NCBI GenBank assembly: GCA_963786195.1
Contig: CAWAYH010000010.1
Coordinates: 1-64,000 of the forward strand
From: CAWAYH01 sp963786195
GTDB lineage: Bacteria; Acidobacteriota; Vicinamibacteria; Vicinamibacterales; 2-12-FULL-66-21
Reading direction: 5' to 3'
DNA: 64,000 nucleotides
Part shown: one piece after another, positions 19,294-28,111 of the stretch
Layout: the number at the start of each line of letters is the position of its first letter
Numbering within the stretch: position 1 is the first letter of the stretch
Program-made: the position numbers and the translations under genes
The notes under the pieces: generated by a model
Databases searched by the model: none
What the model was told of the DNA's origin: nothing
The model's input: the letters and a program-made list of their open reading frames with translations, nothing else

Positions 19294-19450
19294 ATCCACG
19301 GAATGGAAAATGCATGTTGCGTCAGGTCTGTTCCGGTCCACCTTCAAGAGGCGCGGCGATCCGCGCGAAGCTACCCTCGGCCGCGACATGCCGTGGGGGG
19401 GGCGTGGTGTTGCCGGTAGTCGTTTCCAGTGCAACCGAGGAGGTCGTCAG

Positions 19451-20002
19451 ATGCGTAAGGTCGTCATCGCTGCAGTTGCCCTGATCGCGCTCAGCTCGTC
19501 GAGTGCGTTCGGGCAGAGCGTCAACACGGACTTCGATCCGAACTACAACTTCGCCAACGTGAAAACGTACTTCTGGGCGAAGACCACGAAAATCACGCCC
19601 AACCAGCTGGCGGACGAACGCATCATCGCCGCCGTGGACAAGTGGCTGCAGGCGGCAGGCTGGCAGAAGGCGGAGAGCTCTGGCGACCTCGCGATCGTGC
19701 CCAACGTCTCGACGAAGGAAAGCCAGAACCTGAACACCTTCTACAGCGGGGGCTACGGCGGATGGGGCTACGGCGGATGGGGCGGTATGGGGATGGGGTC
19801 GTCGACGACCACCGTCTCCACGTTCGTCGAAGGCACCATGGTGATCGACTTGTTCGATGCCGCCAGCAAGAAGCTCGTGTGGCGCGGCATTGCCAAAGAC
19901 ACCTTGTCCGACAAACCTCAGAACAACGCCAAGAAAATTGACAAGGCCGCCGAGAAGATGTTCAAGGACAGCAAGAAGTTCCCGCCGAAGCCCAAGACGT
20001 AG
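19451..20002 (+). CDS. DUF4136 domain protein, exported
   Basis: 183 residues from the ATG at 19451, with a run containing GGAGG about 12 bases upstream. Signal peptide MRKVVIAAVALIALSSSSAF ending GQ. DUF4136 core: VNTDFDPNYNFANVKTYFWA, a glycine/tyrosine-rich insert near residue 100 (YGGWGYGGWGGMGMG), then GTMVIDLFDAASKKLVWRGI, and NAKKIDKAAEKMFKDSKKFP at the end. The family is periplasmic or a lipoprotein; here there is no lipobox cysteine. Function unknown. A second DUF4136 protein lies at 22925-23518, and a related-looking gene at 32561-33181. Confidence 0.9.
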   Translation: MRKVVIAAVALIALSSSSAFGQSVNTDFDPNYNFANVKTYFWAKTTKITPNQLADERIIAAVDKWLQAAGWQKAESSGDLAIVPNVSTKESQNLNTFYSGGYGGWGYGGWGGMGMGSSTTTVSTFVEGTMVIDLFDAASKKLVWRGIAKDTLSDKPQNNAKKIDKAAEKMFKDSKKFPPKPKT

Positions 20003-20017
20003 ATCCTCCAAGGGCGG

Positions 20018-20034
20018 GACGCGGATTCCGCGTC
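20018..20034. terminator. Short hairpin after the DUF4136 gene
   Basis: GACGCGG (20018-20024), loop ATT, CCGCGTC (20028-20034), followed by TCGTCCTCT. It lies 15 bases past the stop at 20002 and before the convergent stop at 20059. Probably a terminator, but the stem is short and the tail is not a T run. Confidence 0.45.
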
Positions 20035-20058
20035 TCGTCCTCTATCACGTGATCCGCG

Positions 20059-20934
20059 TCACGAAAGCAAATCCCGCAGCAGTCCCGTCCAGGGCACTTC
20101 TGAATAGAAGATCACGAGGAGAAACAAGGCGACGTACCCGCGACGCAGCCAGATCGCGTCGGGGTCGGCCTGCGTCAGCCCCATCACGAGCAGGAGCCAT
20201 CCGAAGCCGGCGACCGGCGCGAACGCGTACGTCACGAGACAGAAGCCGAGCAGCACGGCGTGGCGTGCCGCCCCGACACGTGGGGTCGACGGCAACAGCA
20301 TGACGACCGAGAGTGCCGTCTCGAGCACGAGGATCCCGTACGTCGACAGCGTCGCGAACGCGCGAAGCCTGGCGGGCTCGATGAGCTCCGGCGGATTCAG
20401 CAGCTCGGCGCCGTCCGGCAGCGCTTCCAGCGCGCGACCATTCTGATCGAGCTGATCGGGGGTGAGACCGCCAATCAGCACTGCAGCATCGACGAATCGC
20501 GGATCGGTCAGCAGCGTGACCCGAAAGAAACGGCCGTCGAGAAAATCGGGGGACAGCACGGCCTTCCAGAGGACGGCGAGCGCGAACGCGAGCCCGAGCA
20601 GCCAGCGGCTCGAGCGCGCCAGGACGCTTCGCACGTCGGCCTCACGAAACGCGAGGCCAATCGCCAGGCACCAGTACGCGAGCAGGTAGATGTGGTTGTC
20701 GGCGAGCGGCCAGTCAGCCGCGATGCGGATGGCCGTCAGCAGAGCGACCGCGAGCCAGAGCGCCGGCGTGCGCAGCGCACGCGGCGAGATCAGCGCCAGC
20801 GCCGCGACCGCGAGGATCGCGGGCCGGACGAACCACGGTCCCATCGGACGCAGCAGGAGCGCAATGGCCGTCAGCCGAAGCGGCGTGTCGAGCGCGCTCT
20901 CCTGCGCCGCGGGTGTCAACCATCCGGTGCGCAC
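20059..20934 (-). CDS. Polytopic membrane protein of unknown function
   Basis: 291 residues with about eight hydrophobic helices (for example LRLTAIALLLRPMGPWFVRP, IYLLAYWCLAIGLAF, SSRWLLGLAFALAVLWKAVL, FAPVAGFGWLLLVMGL). A soluble stretch in the middle (TPDQLDQNGRALEALPDGAE) would face one side of the membrane. The overall look resembles HTTM/vitamin-K-carboxylase-like membrane proteins, but no decisive motif is visible. The start codon at 20934 follows the stop of the 132-residue gene by 9 bases, so both belong to one operon with the repeat protein at 21346. Confidence 0.7.
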   Translation of the reverse strand: MRTGWLTPAAQESALDTPLRLTAIALLLRPMGPWFVRPAILAVAALALISPRALRTPALWLAVALLTAIRIAADWPLADNHIYLLAYWCLAIGLAFREADVRSVLARSSRWLLGLAFALAVLWKAVLSPDFLDGRFFRVTLLTDPRFVDAAVLIGGLTPDQLDQNGRALEALPDGAELLNPPELIEPARLRAFATLSTYGILVLETALSVVMLLPSTPRVGAARHAVLLGFCLVTYAFAPVAGFGWLLLVMGLTQADPDAIWLRRGYVALFLLVIFYSEVPWTGLLRDLLS

Positions 20935-20943
20935 GCTGACACT

Positions 20944-21342
20944 CTAGGGCACGGCGTACTCGAACTTGCGAAGATCTCGTTCGGTCGCCCTCAGCGTTTG
21001 CGGGTCGAACTGCGTGTTCCAGACGGTCAGCCTGACGCGTGTGACGGGGCGGCCGTAGCGCCGCTCGCGCGCGACAACCTCCTCGGCCAGACGTTGCAGC
21101 AGAAACCGGGACGGCAAAGCAATAGCGCGGCCGGCGGTTTCCTCGATCGAGGGGACGAGATCGAGCGTTTCGGATCGATCCGGCGCTTCCACAACGATCG
21201 TGACGCCGCGGAAGCCGCCGTGATCCAGCGTGGAGAACATGCCGAACCCGCCGCCCTTCCACGGCGTCAGGTTCGCGGACAGGGCCAGCGCGATCTGACA
21301 CACACCGACGAGCACGAGCAGGCCGGCCGGCAGATGGCGCAC
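20944..21342 (-). CDS. Small membrane-anchored protein, partner of the polytopic protein
   Basis: 132 residues. One N-terminal hydrophobic helix (LPAGLLVLVGVCQIALALSA), then PWKGGGFGMFSTLDHGG, a soluble region with SRFLLQRLAEEVVARERRYG, and RVRLTVWNTQFDPQTL near the end. The PWKGGGFGMFST segment looks conserved because of its glycine and aromatic content, but I cannot name the family. It is encoded between the repeat protein (3-base gap) and the polytopic membrane protein (9-base gap), so the three are very likely one transcript. Probably acts with the downstream membrane protein. Confidence 0.7.
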   Translation of the reverse strand: MRHLPAGLLVLVGVCQIALALSANLTPWKGGGFGMFSTLDHGGFRGVTIVVEAPDRSETLDLVPSIEETAGRAIALPSRFLLQRLAEEVVARERRYGRPVTRVRLTVWNTQFDPQTLRATERDLRKFEYAVP

Positions 21343-21345
21343 GGC

Positions 21346-22041
21346 CTATTTGAGGACGACGACCTGATAGCCTGCGCTGACGCGCTGGTAGTACGTGGGG
21401 CCGCACTGCGTGTAAGCGATGCCGCCAACCGTCACCGACGAGCAGCCTGATGGCAGCGTCGCGATGATGGCCCCCACAGGTGGAGTCACGACCTGATAGA
21501 CCATCGATCCCTCGGACATCACACGCGTGTAGTACGCGCCGTCGGCGTAATAGTAGCTCGCGCCGCCAGCGACGACCGTCACAGCGGCTTGCGGGGGCCT
21601 GGCGAGCATCGTGCCGATCGCGATCCCGGTGGCGACGCCCGCGGCGATTTTCCAGCCCTCGTAGCTCTCGTACCGATTCCCGACGACCACACCACGGCGG
21701 CCGACGGCGGCATAGCCTTCTTCGCCCGCGACGACCGCGCCGCCGTACCGACCGGCGGTGGCATAGCCGTCTTCACCCTTGACGACCGCTCCCTGGCGTC
21801 CGACCGCGGCGTACCCTTCGTCGCCGCTCGCGACGGCACCCCGGCGTCCGGCGGCGGCGTAGCCCTCCTCCCCTTTTACGGCGACACCGCGGGGACCTGC
21901 GGCGACGGCTTTACCCTCCTCGCCCTTGGCAACGGTTTGTCGCCGCGTGCCTCGGACCTGCGCGGACACCGAGACAAGGCCGAATGCGAACGCACAAAGC
22001 GTCAGCCCGGCAATCAACGTCTTCGCGTGACTCCGACGCAT
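21346..22041 (-). CDS. Exported protein with GEEGYAA(V/A)GR repeats and a DUF6515-like C terminus
   Basis: 231 residues from the ATG at 22041. Signal peptide MRRSHAKTLIAGLTLCAFAF ending VSAQ. Residues about 35-120 hold five or six 16-17-residue repeats of the form (G)(A/V)VVKGEEGYAAVGRRG, alternating KGEEGY / SGDEGY / KGEDGY / AGEEGY. A hydrophobic glycine/alanine segment near residue 145 (AAGVATGIAIGTMLARPP) may insert into or cross a membrane. The C terminus, YYYADGAYYTRVMSEG and CGPTYYQRVSAGYQVVVL, resembles DUF6515. Likely surface or periplasmic. First gene of a three-gene minus-strand unit; the DUF2092 gene lies 10 bases upstream on the same strand. Confidence 0.82.
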   Translation of the reverse strand: MRRSHAKTLIAGLTLCAFAFGLVSVSAQVRGTRRQTVAKGEEGKAVAAGPRGVAVKGEEGYAAAGRRGAVASGDEGYAAVGRQGAVVKGEDGYATAGRYGGAVVAGEEGYAAVGRRGVVVGNRYESYEGWKIAAGVATGIAIGTMLARPPQAAVTVVAGGASYYYADGAYYTRVMSEGSMVYQVVTPPVGAIIATLPSGCSSVTVGGIAYTQCGPTYYQRVSAGYQVVVLK

Positions 22042-22051
22042 AAGTCCTCCG

Positions 22052-22885
22052 TTACTTCTTCTGACCCTGATCGCCAACCGGCTGATCTTCCTTGACGTTC
22101 TTCAGCACACGCGCCCGCTGAACCATCGCAATGCCCTCGTAGTCAGGCGGCACGTGCGGATCGAACCGATCGGCGGCAATCGTCGGCGAGAGGTTCCAGT
22201 TCGAGAAGGTCGCGTCGATTTTCCGTAGGCGCTTGTAGCCCTCGAACTGCGCGCTGAACCGCTTGGGCAACGGATCGCCCTGGGTCGGCACCCACAGCTC
22301 CCAGGCCACGCCCTGGTCCTTGAACGCCAGGTGATCGCAGGCGACGCCGTCCTGGTTCTCGCGTCCGACCCAGCCACCGGTGGTCGTGTCGGCGATCAGC
22401 GCCTTGGCGGGCGACGAGCGCGTGAAGTCGGCGATGGGCGTGATGATGCCGTAGCGCTCCTGCATCGCGTCGAGCGTTTTGTCGAGCGTCTCTGGCATCC
22501 TCGCCTGACCGAATACCTTCTCCTTGTGCAGGACGATCGTCAAACCCACGCCGTCGTAAAACGCCTCGCTGTCGACGTCACCCGACGCTTTGTAGTACGC
22601 GCGGTCCGGCCGTTTGATCGTGACGTCACGCGCTGTCTTGACAACCTCGACCTGTCCGCCGGATTTGATCCGCTCGCGCGTTTCGTGAGTCGTCATCGTC
22701 ACGGCCTGCGCCGACGCGAGCTTGTTGCTCATGCGCTCGACGATCTCTTTCCCGCGTGTCAGCTTCTCGGCGTCAGTGCGAGGCTCACCCGGTCCGCAGC
22801 CCATCGTCAGGCCAAGGCCGCAGCCCATCGTCAGGCCGAGGATCACTGCATACGCGGGCACAGGACGTTCATGGGATGGCTTCAT
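22052..22885 (-). CDS. DUF2092 domain protein, probable lipoprotein or exported protein
   Basis: 277 residues from the ATG at 22885 (MKPSHERPVPAYAVILGLTM), preceded by AGAGAG; a GTG at 22915 would add 10 residues. The leader contains the tandem LGLTMGCG LGLTMGCG, caused by a short direct repeat in the DNA near 22796-22838, and gives possible lipobox cysteines. The DUF2092 core includes KEIVERMSNKLASAQAVTMT, RDVTIKRPDRAYYKASGD, ADTTTGGWVGRENQDG and FSAQFEGYKRLRKIDATFSN. It resembles outer-membrane lipoprotein carrier folds (LolA-like) in pattern. Role unknown. Same strand and tight spacing as the repeat protein and the DUF4136 gene. Confidence 0.85.
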   Translation of the reverse strand: MKPSHERPVPAYAVILGLTMGCGLGLTMGCGPGEPRTDAEKLTRGKEIVERMSNKLASAQAVTMTTHETRERIKSGGQVEVVKTARDVTIKRPDRAYYKASGDVDSEAFYDGVGLTIVLHKEKVFGQARMPETLDKTLDAMQERYGIITPIADFTRSSPAKALIADTTTGGWVGRENQDGVACDHLAFKDQGVAWELWVPTQGDPLPKRFSAQFEGYKRLRKIDATFSNWNLSPTIAADRFDPHVPPDYEGIAMVQRARVLKNVKEDQPVGDQGQKK

Positions 22886-22924
22886 GGGAGCGCTCTCTTT
22901 CAAATCGCGCGCCACTCAGGCGGG

Positions 22925-23518
22925 TCATTTCTTTTTGGCCTTCGGCGGGTATTGCTTCAGGAGGTCGCGGACGGCCTCGCGCAGGAGCGTCTCCCGCTTC
23001 TGCAGCGAGGTGCCGGGCTTGATCTGGGCCTGCGCGATGCCGCGCCACACGACCTCATCCTTGGCGCTCAGATCCAGCACGAGCGAGCCTTGCTCGACGA
23101 CCGAGTAGGACTGCGTCGCCCCCGAAATTGGCGGGATCCCCCACTCGCCTGTCGTCGGGAGAAACTGGCCCATGTACTGGCTCTGCGTTCCGATGCCAAG
23201 CAGCAGATAGTAGGTAATCTCGATGTCAGGCGCGCTCGAGTCGGCTGCCTTCAAGCCGCGGGCGGCTGTCTCGGTGGCGACGGCGTCCCTGATCACGGGC
23301 TCGGCGGTCTTTTTCACGGCCTCGGGATCGTCGTCCGCGGTGCGCGCCATCTTGACGTCGCCAGCGCCTGTGTCGTTCCACGCCCACGTGCGAACCTGTG
23401 TAAAGTCGAACTTCTCGTCGAACTGGGCGCGGACCTTGACGCGCGCCGCTCCGGGAATCGAGGCGATCAGGAGGGCCGCCATCACGGCGGCGACGCAGAC
23501 AGTGGGTGTGGGTCGCAT
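22925..23518 (-). CDS. DUF4136 domain protein, exported
   Basis: 197 residues. Signal peptide MRPTPTVCVAAVMAALLIAS ending GAA. DUF4136 motifs: VRAQFDEKFDFTQVRTWAWN, a helix AEPVIRDAVATETAARGLKA, APDIEITYYLLLGIG, then GSLVLDLSAKDEVVWRGIAQ and REAVRDLLKQYPPKAKKK. Same family as the protein at 19451-20002, but only the start and the LVWRG strand are clearly alike. It leads a compact minus-strand group (DUF4136, DUF2092, repeat protein, two membrane proteins) that looks like an envelope gene cluster. It is divergent from the Crp/Fnr-type regulator gene, 145 bases apart. Confidence 0.9.
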   Translation of the reverse strand: MRPTPTVCVAAVMAALLIASIPGAARVKVRAQFDEKFDFTQVRTWAWNDTGAGDVKMARTADDDPEAVKKTAEPVIRDAVATETAARGLKAADSSAPDIEITYYLLLGIGTQSQYMGQFLPTTGEWGIPPISGATQSYSVVEQGSLVLDLSAKDEVVWRGIAQAQIKPGTSLQKRETLLREAVRDLLKQYPPKAKKK

Positions 23519-23663
23519 TTCCGTTCATCCTCGCGGCGGCCACGGTTGGTCGCGGGCCGGATCGAGCTGACCGCGACATTCAGCGAAGCGCAACAAAGGA
23601 CCGCCCATTCGTTGCGCGTTTCGTGCCAGGCTATGCTGGCAAGTCTCTTGGGAGGGACCCAAC

Positions 23664-24461
23664 GTGCGCCATCGATCCTCCGGCCACCGGCCTGCTCAGC
23701 AGTCCGGACCCAGGCCCTTCATCCGATCCGTCCCGTTCGGCGGGCACGCCGGTTCCGCCGACGTCCGCCTGTCAGCCCGGGATCGCGAGATTCTCGGGTC
23801 CATCTCATCGGTCCTGCGTGTCCCCGGCCGCACGATTCTCTGCAATCAGGGTACGCCATCCGCCTTCGTCTTCAACATCGTCGAAGGATCGGCGTGCGTG
23901 TGGCGGCCTCTGCCGGACGGTGACAGCCGGACGCTGGCCTTCCTGCTGCCCGGCGACATCTTCGGCCTCGCACGTCGCGGAGTCTACTGCAACTCGGTGA
24001 CGACCATGACGCCGGCGACGGTGCTCCGCTTTCCGCTCGACGCCCTCACGGCCCTGCTCCTGCGAAACCCGGAGCTGCAGTTTCAGTTCCTGTGTAAGGT
24101 CACGCACGCGCTGCGCGAGTCGCAACGTCAGCTGCTCATCGTGACGCGTCGCGATCCTCTCGAACGCGTCGCGATGTTCCTCGCCATGCTGGACGAGGCC
24201 CACGAGGCGACCGAGAAAGGGAGCGTGTGGCTGCCGCTCCGCGCGCAGCACATCGCGGACTATCTCGATATGCAGACCGACGCGGTGGTGAAGGCGCTCG
24301 TCGCGCTGAAGGACCGTGGCGCTGTCGAGCAGCAGGATCGCGGCACGCTGCACGTCACGGACCGGAGGCGGCTGGACGGGATCATTCGCGGTTCGGGCTC
24401 GCAGGCGCGACGCGCAGAGGCACGGAAACGCTCTCCTCGACTTGCGCCGCAGGAATCGTGA
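23664..24461 (+). CDS. Crp/Fnr family transcriptional regulator
   Basis: 265 residues from a GTG at 23664 with GGGAGGG 7 bases upstream. The cyclic-nucleotide-binding-type barrel includes VPGRTILCNQGTPSAFVFNI and LAFLLPGDIFGLARRGVYCN. Then a long dimer helix. The helix-turn-helix is LRAQHIADYLDMQTDAVVKA, then LVALKDRGAVEQQ. Only scattered cysteines are seen, not the four-cysteine pattern of FNR, so an oxygen-sensing iron-sulfur cluster is unlikely. The effector is unknown. The last 80 bases overlap the 3' end of the convergent kinase gene at 24382. Its divergent neighbour is the DUF4136/DUF2092 cluster, a possible target. Confidence 0.9.
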   Translation: MRHRSSGHRPAQQSGPRPFIRSVPFGGHAGSADVRLSARDREILGSISSVLRVPGRTILCNQGTPSAFVFNIVEGSACVWRPLPDGDSRTLAFLLPGDIFGLARRGVYCNSVTTMTPATVLRFPLDALTALLLRNPELQFQFLCKVTHALRESQRQLLIVTRRDPLERVAMFLAMLDEAHEATEKGSVWLPLRAQHIADYLDMQTDAVVKALVALKDRGAVEQQDRGTLHVTDRRRLDGIIRGSGSQARRAEARKRSPRLAPQES

Positions 24462-26031
24462 ACTGAAACGTCGCGCCATGTTCAGGGTTGCCGACGGCCC
24501 AGAGCCGTCCGCCATGCGCGGCGACGATCGCGCGGCTGATCGCCAGGCCCATACCCATCCCGTTCGACTTGGTGGTATGAAACGCCTGGAACACCTCCTG
24601 CTCTTCCTTGGCGTCGAGACCCGGCCCGGTATCGGTCACGGCAACGGCCAGGTGCCCGTCCCGGTCCCGCTGCGTGCGGATGACGAGCGACCGCTCGCGA
24701 ACCTCGGTCATCGCCTCGATGGCGTTCATCACGAGGTTCAGCAGGACCTGTTCGAGCAGACCGCGATCCGCGACGGCGAGCGGCAACATCTCCTCCAGCT
24801 CGAAGCGCGTGCTGACGGACTCGCGCTGCAGCGCCGGCTGCGACAGCGTGATCACGGCCTGCGCGACCTCGTTGAGATCGACCAGCTCCTTGGCCTGCGG
24901 CCGTTCCGTGAACAGGCTGCGGGTCCGCTTCACGACCTCGCTCGCGCGGTTCGCGTCCTTGACGATATCGGCGAGCGCTTCGCGCACGTTCGGTGATTCG
25001 CCGGCGGAATCGGCTGACAGCCACCGGAGGCTGGCCTGTGCGTTGGCGACGATCGCGCACAGCGGCTGGTTGACCTCGTGCGCGATCGAGGCGGCAAGTT
25101 CTCCCATGCCCGTCAGCCGCGTCAGGCGCGCGACCTCGTCCTGCGTATTCCTCAACGACTCTTCGGCCTGCCGGCGCTCGCTGATGTCGGTGCTCGTGCC
25201 CACCACGCGGCGCGGCGCCCCCGACCTCCTGTCCATGATGCCGCGCGTGAGGAACCAGCGGATGCTGCCGTCGCGATGGACCATCCGGTGTTCCATCTCG
25301 AAGACGGGCGACTGACCGATGATGTAGTCCTTCATCCGCGACGAGAGCGTTTCGACGTCCTGCTCGAGGAGGCACCGGCGCCAGAACTCGTCCGGGTCGG
25401 GAAACTCGTCGGGGGAATAGCCGAGAAGGCGTTCGATCTGAGGATCGATGTACACGGCGGCTGTTTCCACGTCCCATTCCCAGACGCCCACGCGCCCTGC
25501 GGAGGTGGCCAGGGCATATCGCGACTGGCTCTCGCGAAGCGCCCGCTCGACGCTCTTCCGCTCCGTGATGTCGCGGACGATCGTCAGCAGCTGATCGGGT
25601 TCGCAGGAGACGACGCGCGCTTCGAAATGGCGTTCCTCGTTCTGAATCGGCAGCGCGTACTCGAGGATCTCGGGGCCCCCTGATGCTCTCGCGCGAGCCA
25701 TCGGCTCCTCGAAGGCGGCGCTCAGGTCCGGAGGGAGGACCTCTCGCATGGAGCGGCCCAGGAACTGTTCCGGCGGGAGCAGGAGGTCCGCGGCGTTTCG
25801 CGAGTGGTAGTCGAGATACACGCCGTCGCTGCGCTGGAGGAACATCATGTCGGGCAGCGCGCGGAGCAGCGCCGTGTTACGCGCGTCGCTGGTGCGCAGC
25901 GCGTGCTGCGCCCGGAGCCGCCGGGCCCGACTCAGCAGGAGGCTGACGATCAGCAGCCCCTGCAGCAGCACGAGCGCAATAATCCCGGAGACTTGCCAGG
26001 TACGCAGCTCCCAGATGGTGTGATCCAGCAC
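24382..26031 (-). CDS. PAS-PAS sensor histidine kinase
   Basis: 549 residues. One N-terminal membrane helix (QVSGIIALVLLQGLLIVSLL). PAS 1 runs from about residue 50 (LLRALPDMMFLQRSDGVYLD) to LLTIVRDITERK. PAS 2 (VGVWEWDVETAAVYIDPQIE; MVHRDGSIRWFLTRGIMDRR) is close to the PAS of the MASE1 kinase at 12833. The HisKA box is IAHEVNQPLCAIVANAQASL, nearly identical to that kinase. HATPase motifs are LVMNAIEAM, DTGPGL and GMGMGLAISRAI. No response regulator is adjacent, so it is an orphan kinase; the FixJ regulator at 12180 is one candidate partner. Its 3' end overlaps the convergent Crp/Fnr gene by 80 bases. Confidence 0.92.
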   Translation of the reverse strand: MLDHTIWELRTWQVSGIIALVLLQGLLIVSLLLSRARRLRAQHALRTSDARNTALLRALPDMMFLQRSDGVYLDYHSRNAADLLLPPEQFLGRSMREVLPPDLSAAFEEPMARARASGGPEILEYALPIQNEERHFEARVVSCEPDQLLTIVRDITERKSVERALRESQSRYALATSAGRVGVWEWDVETAAVYIDPQIERLLGYSPDEFPDPDEFWRRCLLEQDVETLSSRMKDYIIGQSPVFEMEHRMVHRDGSIRWFLTRGIMDRRSGAPRRVVGTSTDISERRQAEESLRNTQDEVARLTRLTGMGELAASIAHEVNQPLCAIVANAQASLRWLSADSAGESPNVREALADIVKDANRASEVVKRTRSLFTERPQAKELVDLNEVAQAVITLSQPALQRESVSTRFELEEMLPLAVADRGLLEQVLLNLVMNAIEAMTEVRERSLVIRTQRDRDGHLAVAVTDTGPGLDAKEEQEVFQAFHTTKSNGMGMGLAISRAIVAAHGGRLWAVGNPEHGATFQFTIPAAQVEESVSVPLRVAPASPNRE

Positions 26032-26249
26032 TGGCCCCCGCTGACTCGCGTCCGCTCCGGCTCTATCCTACCTAAGTTCCGTGTCGGACAAGCGCACACG
26101 GGGCAGGACCACGTCATTTCGTGGTCGTCGCGGCGTGCCGCGACGGCCGTATGACGCGGGGACCCGAAACCGGGCCGACTCCTCGCACGAATTCTTCGGA
26201 AGGCACCTCAGGGGGAAGGGAACGGGCGTTGCAGCCCTGACGGCTCGCG

Positions 26250-26558
26250 ATGCTCCTGGCGTCAATCAGCTTTCGGGTGCAGCCGCACAAGAGGGCCGAA
26301 GCGCTGAGCGCGGTCGACGCACTCGTGCAGCGCATGCGGACCGCATCCGGCTGCACGCGCAGCCGTGTCCTCACGGACACGGACGACCCGAATGCCTTGA
26401 CCGTCGCCTCGGAGTGGGCGGACAGCAGCGCCGCCGAGGCGTTTCTGGGATCGCGCGAGTTTCAGATCTTCCGCGGCATTCGCATCCTGCTGCGCGACGA
26501 GCCGTTCATCGTGCTCGACGATGTGCGCGCACGTGTGACACGCCTGATGCGAAACTGA
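26250..26558 (+). CDS. ABM-family (antibiotic biosynthesis monooxygenase-like) protein
   Basis: 102 residues. It shows the ABM pattern: an opening strand ASISFRVQPHKRAEALSAVD, a helix that continues LVQRMRTASGC, then SRVLTDTDDPNALTVASEWA and a second helix SSAAEAFLGSREFQIFRGIR. These are dimeric alpha-beta barrel proteins; some are quinol or polyketide monooxygenases or haem-degrading enzymes, many have no known substrate. A small inverted repeat, GTCGCGGC-GT-GCCGCGAC at 26127-26144, lies in the 218-base region upstream, shared with the divergent kinase. Convergent with the sigma-54 activator gene. Confidence 0.78.
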   Translation: MLLASISFRVQPHKRAEALSAVDALVQRMRTASGCTRSRVLTDTDDPNALTVASEWADSSAAEAFLGSREFQIFRGIRILLRDEPFIVLDDVRARVTRLMRN

Positions 26559-26578
26559 TCAGACGGCGATGGGACGCG

Positions 26579-27607
<1,029 letters not shown>

Positions 27608-27838
27608 AGAACCTCACCATCGCTTTGGGAGCGGCGGGTCCGCGGCCGTGCCGGGAGGCTGGAGAGTGGCCGCGAACCCGCCTGTGACCGGCGAGGCGAG
27701 AACGCCGGTCTTCTGTTAGAACCTGATCAACACGACGGGGCGTGACACGTGACCCCGATGCCGCGATCTGACGTGGACGCCACGACCCGGCTAGTGGGAC
27801 ATTCTTCCACCAGGGCGCGCCCGGGCGAGTTGGATTCC

Positions 27839-27923
27839 GGTAAGGCCCCGGTAGGATTCGCCGGGTCGACATTGCCACGGCTGGACGCTTATCCAGGTAA
27901 GACCGCGGTAAGACTTCGGTAGG
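27839..27923. promoter_or_regulatory. Five GGTA(A/G)G direct repeats with 11-bp phasing
   Basis: GGTAAG at 27839 and GGTAGG at 27850; then GGTAAG at 27896, GGTAAG at 27907 and GGTAGG at 27918. Inside each group the spacing is exactly 11 bases, one helical turn. Direct repeats at 11 bp are the usual layout for OmpR/PhoB-type winged-helix proteins, and the next gene (28112, plus) encodes one. The 27608-28111 gap holds no other gene that I can support. Confidence 0.65.
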
Positions 27924-28111
27924 ATTCTCGCCCTGCACACCGGCACGTTCGTCTCGTTCAGTCCCGTCGTTGATGGCGTTTAAGGTTGGGGGTTGTCTCA
28001 AAACGCGCTTGCGGCCCGCTGGTCCCCACGTGAGCCCTCTGGCATCGCGAATGCACGCAGCAGGGGTGCTGGGAATCAGCGGCCGCGATCTGGTGTTGTG
28101 GATCGGCGACT

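Noticed and set aside
20260..23923. Long plus-strand open frames (396 and 530 codons)
   Set aside because: They are antisense shadows of the envelope cluster genes: rich in Arg/Gln/Glu, no family features, while the minus strand has signal peptides and known domains.
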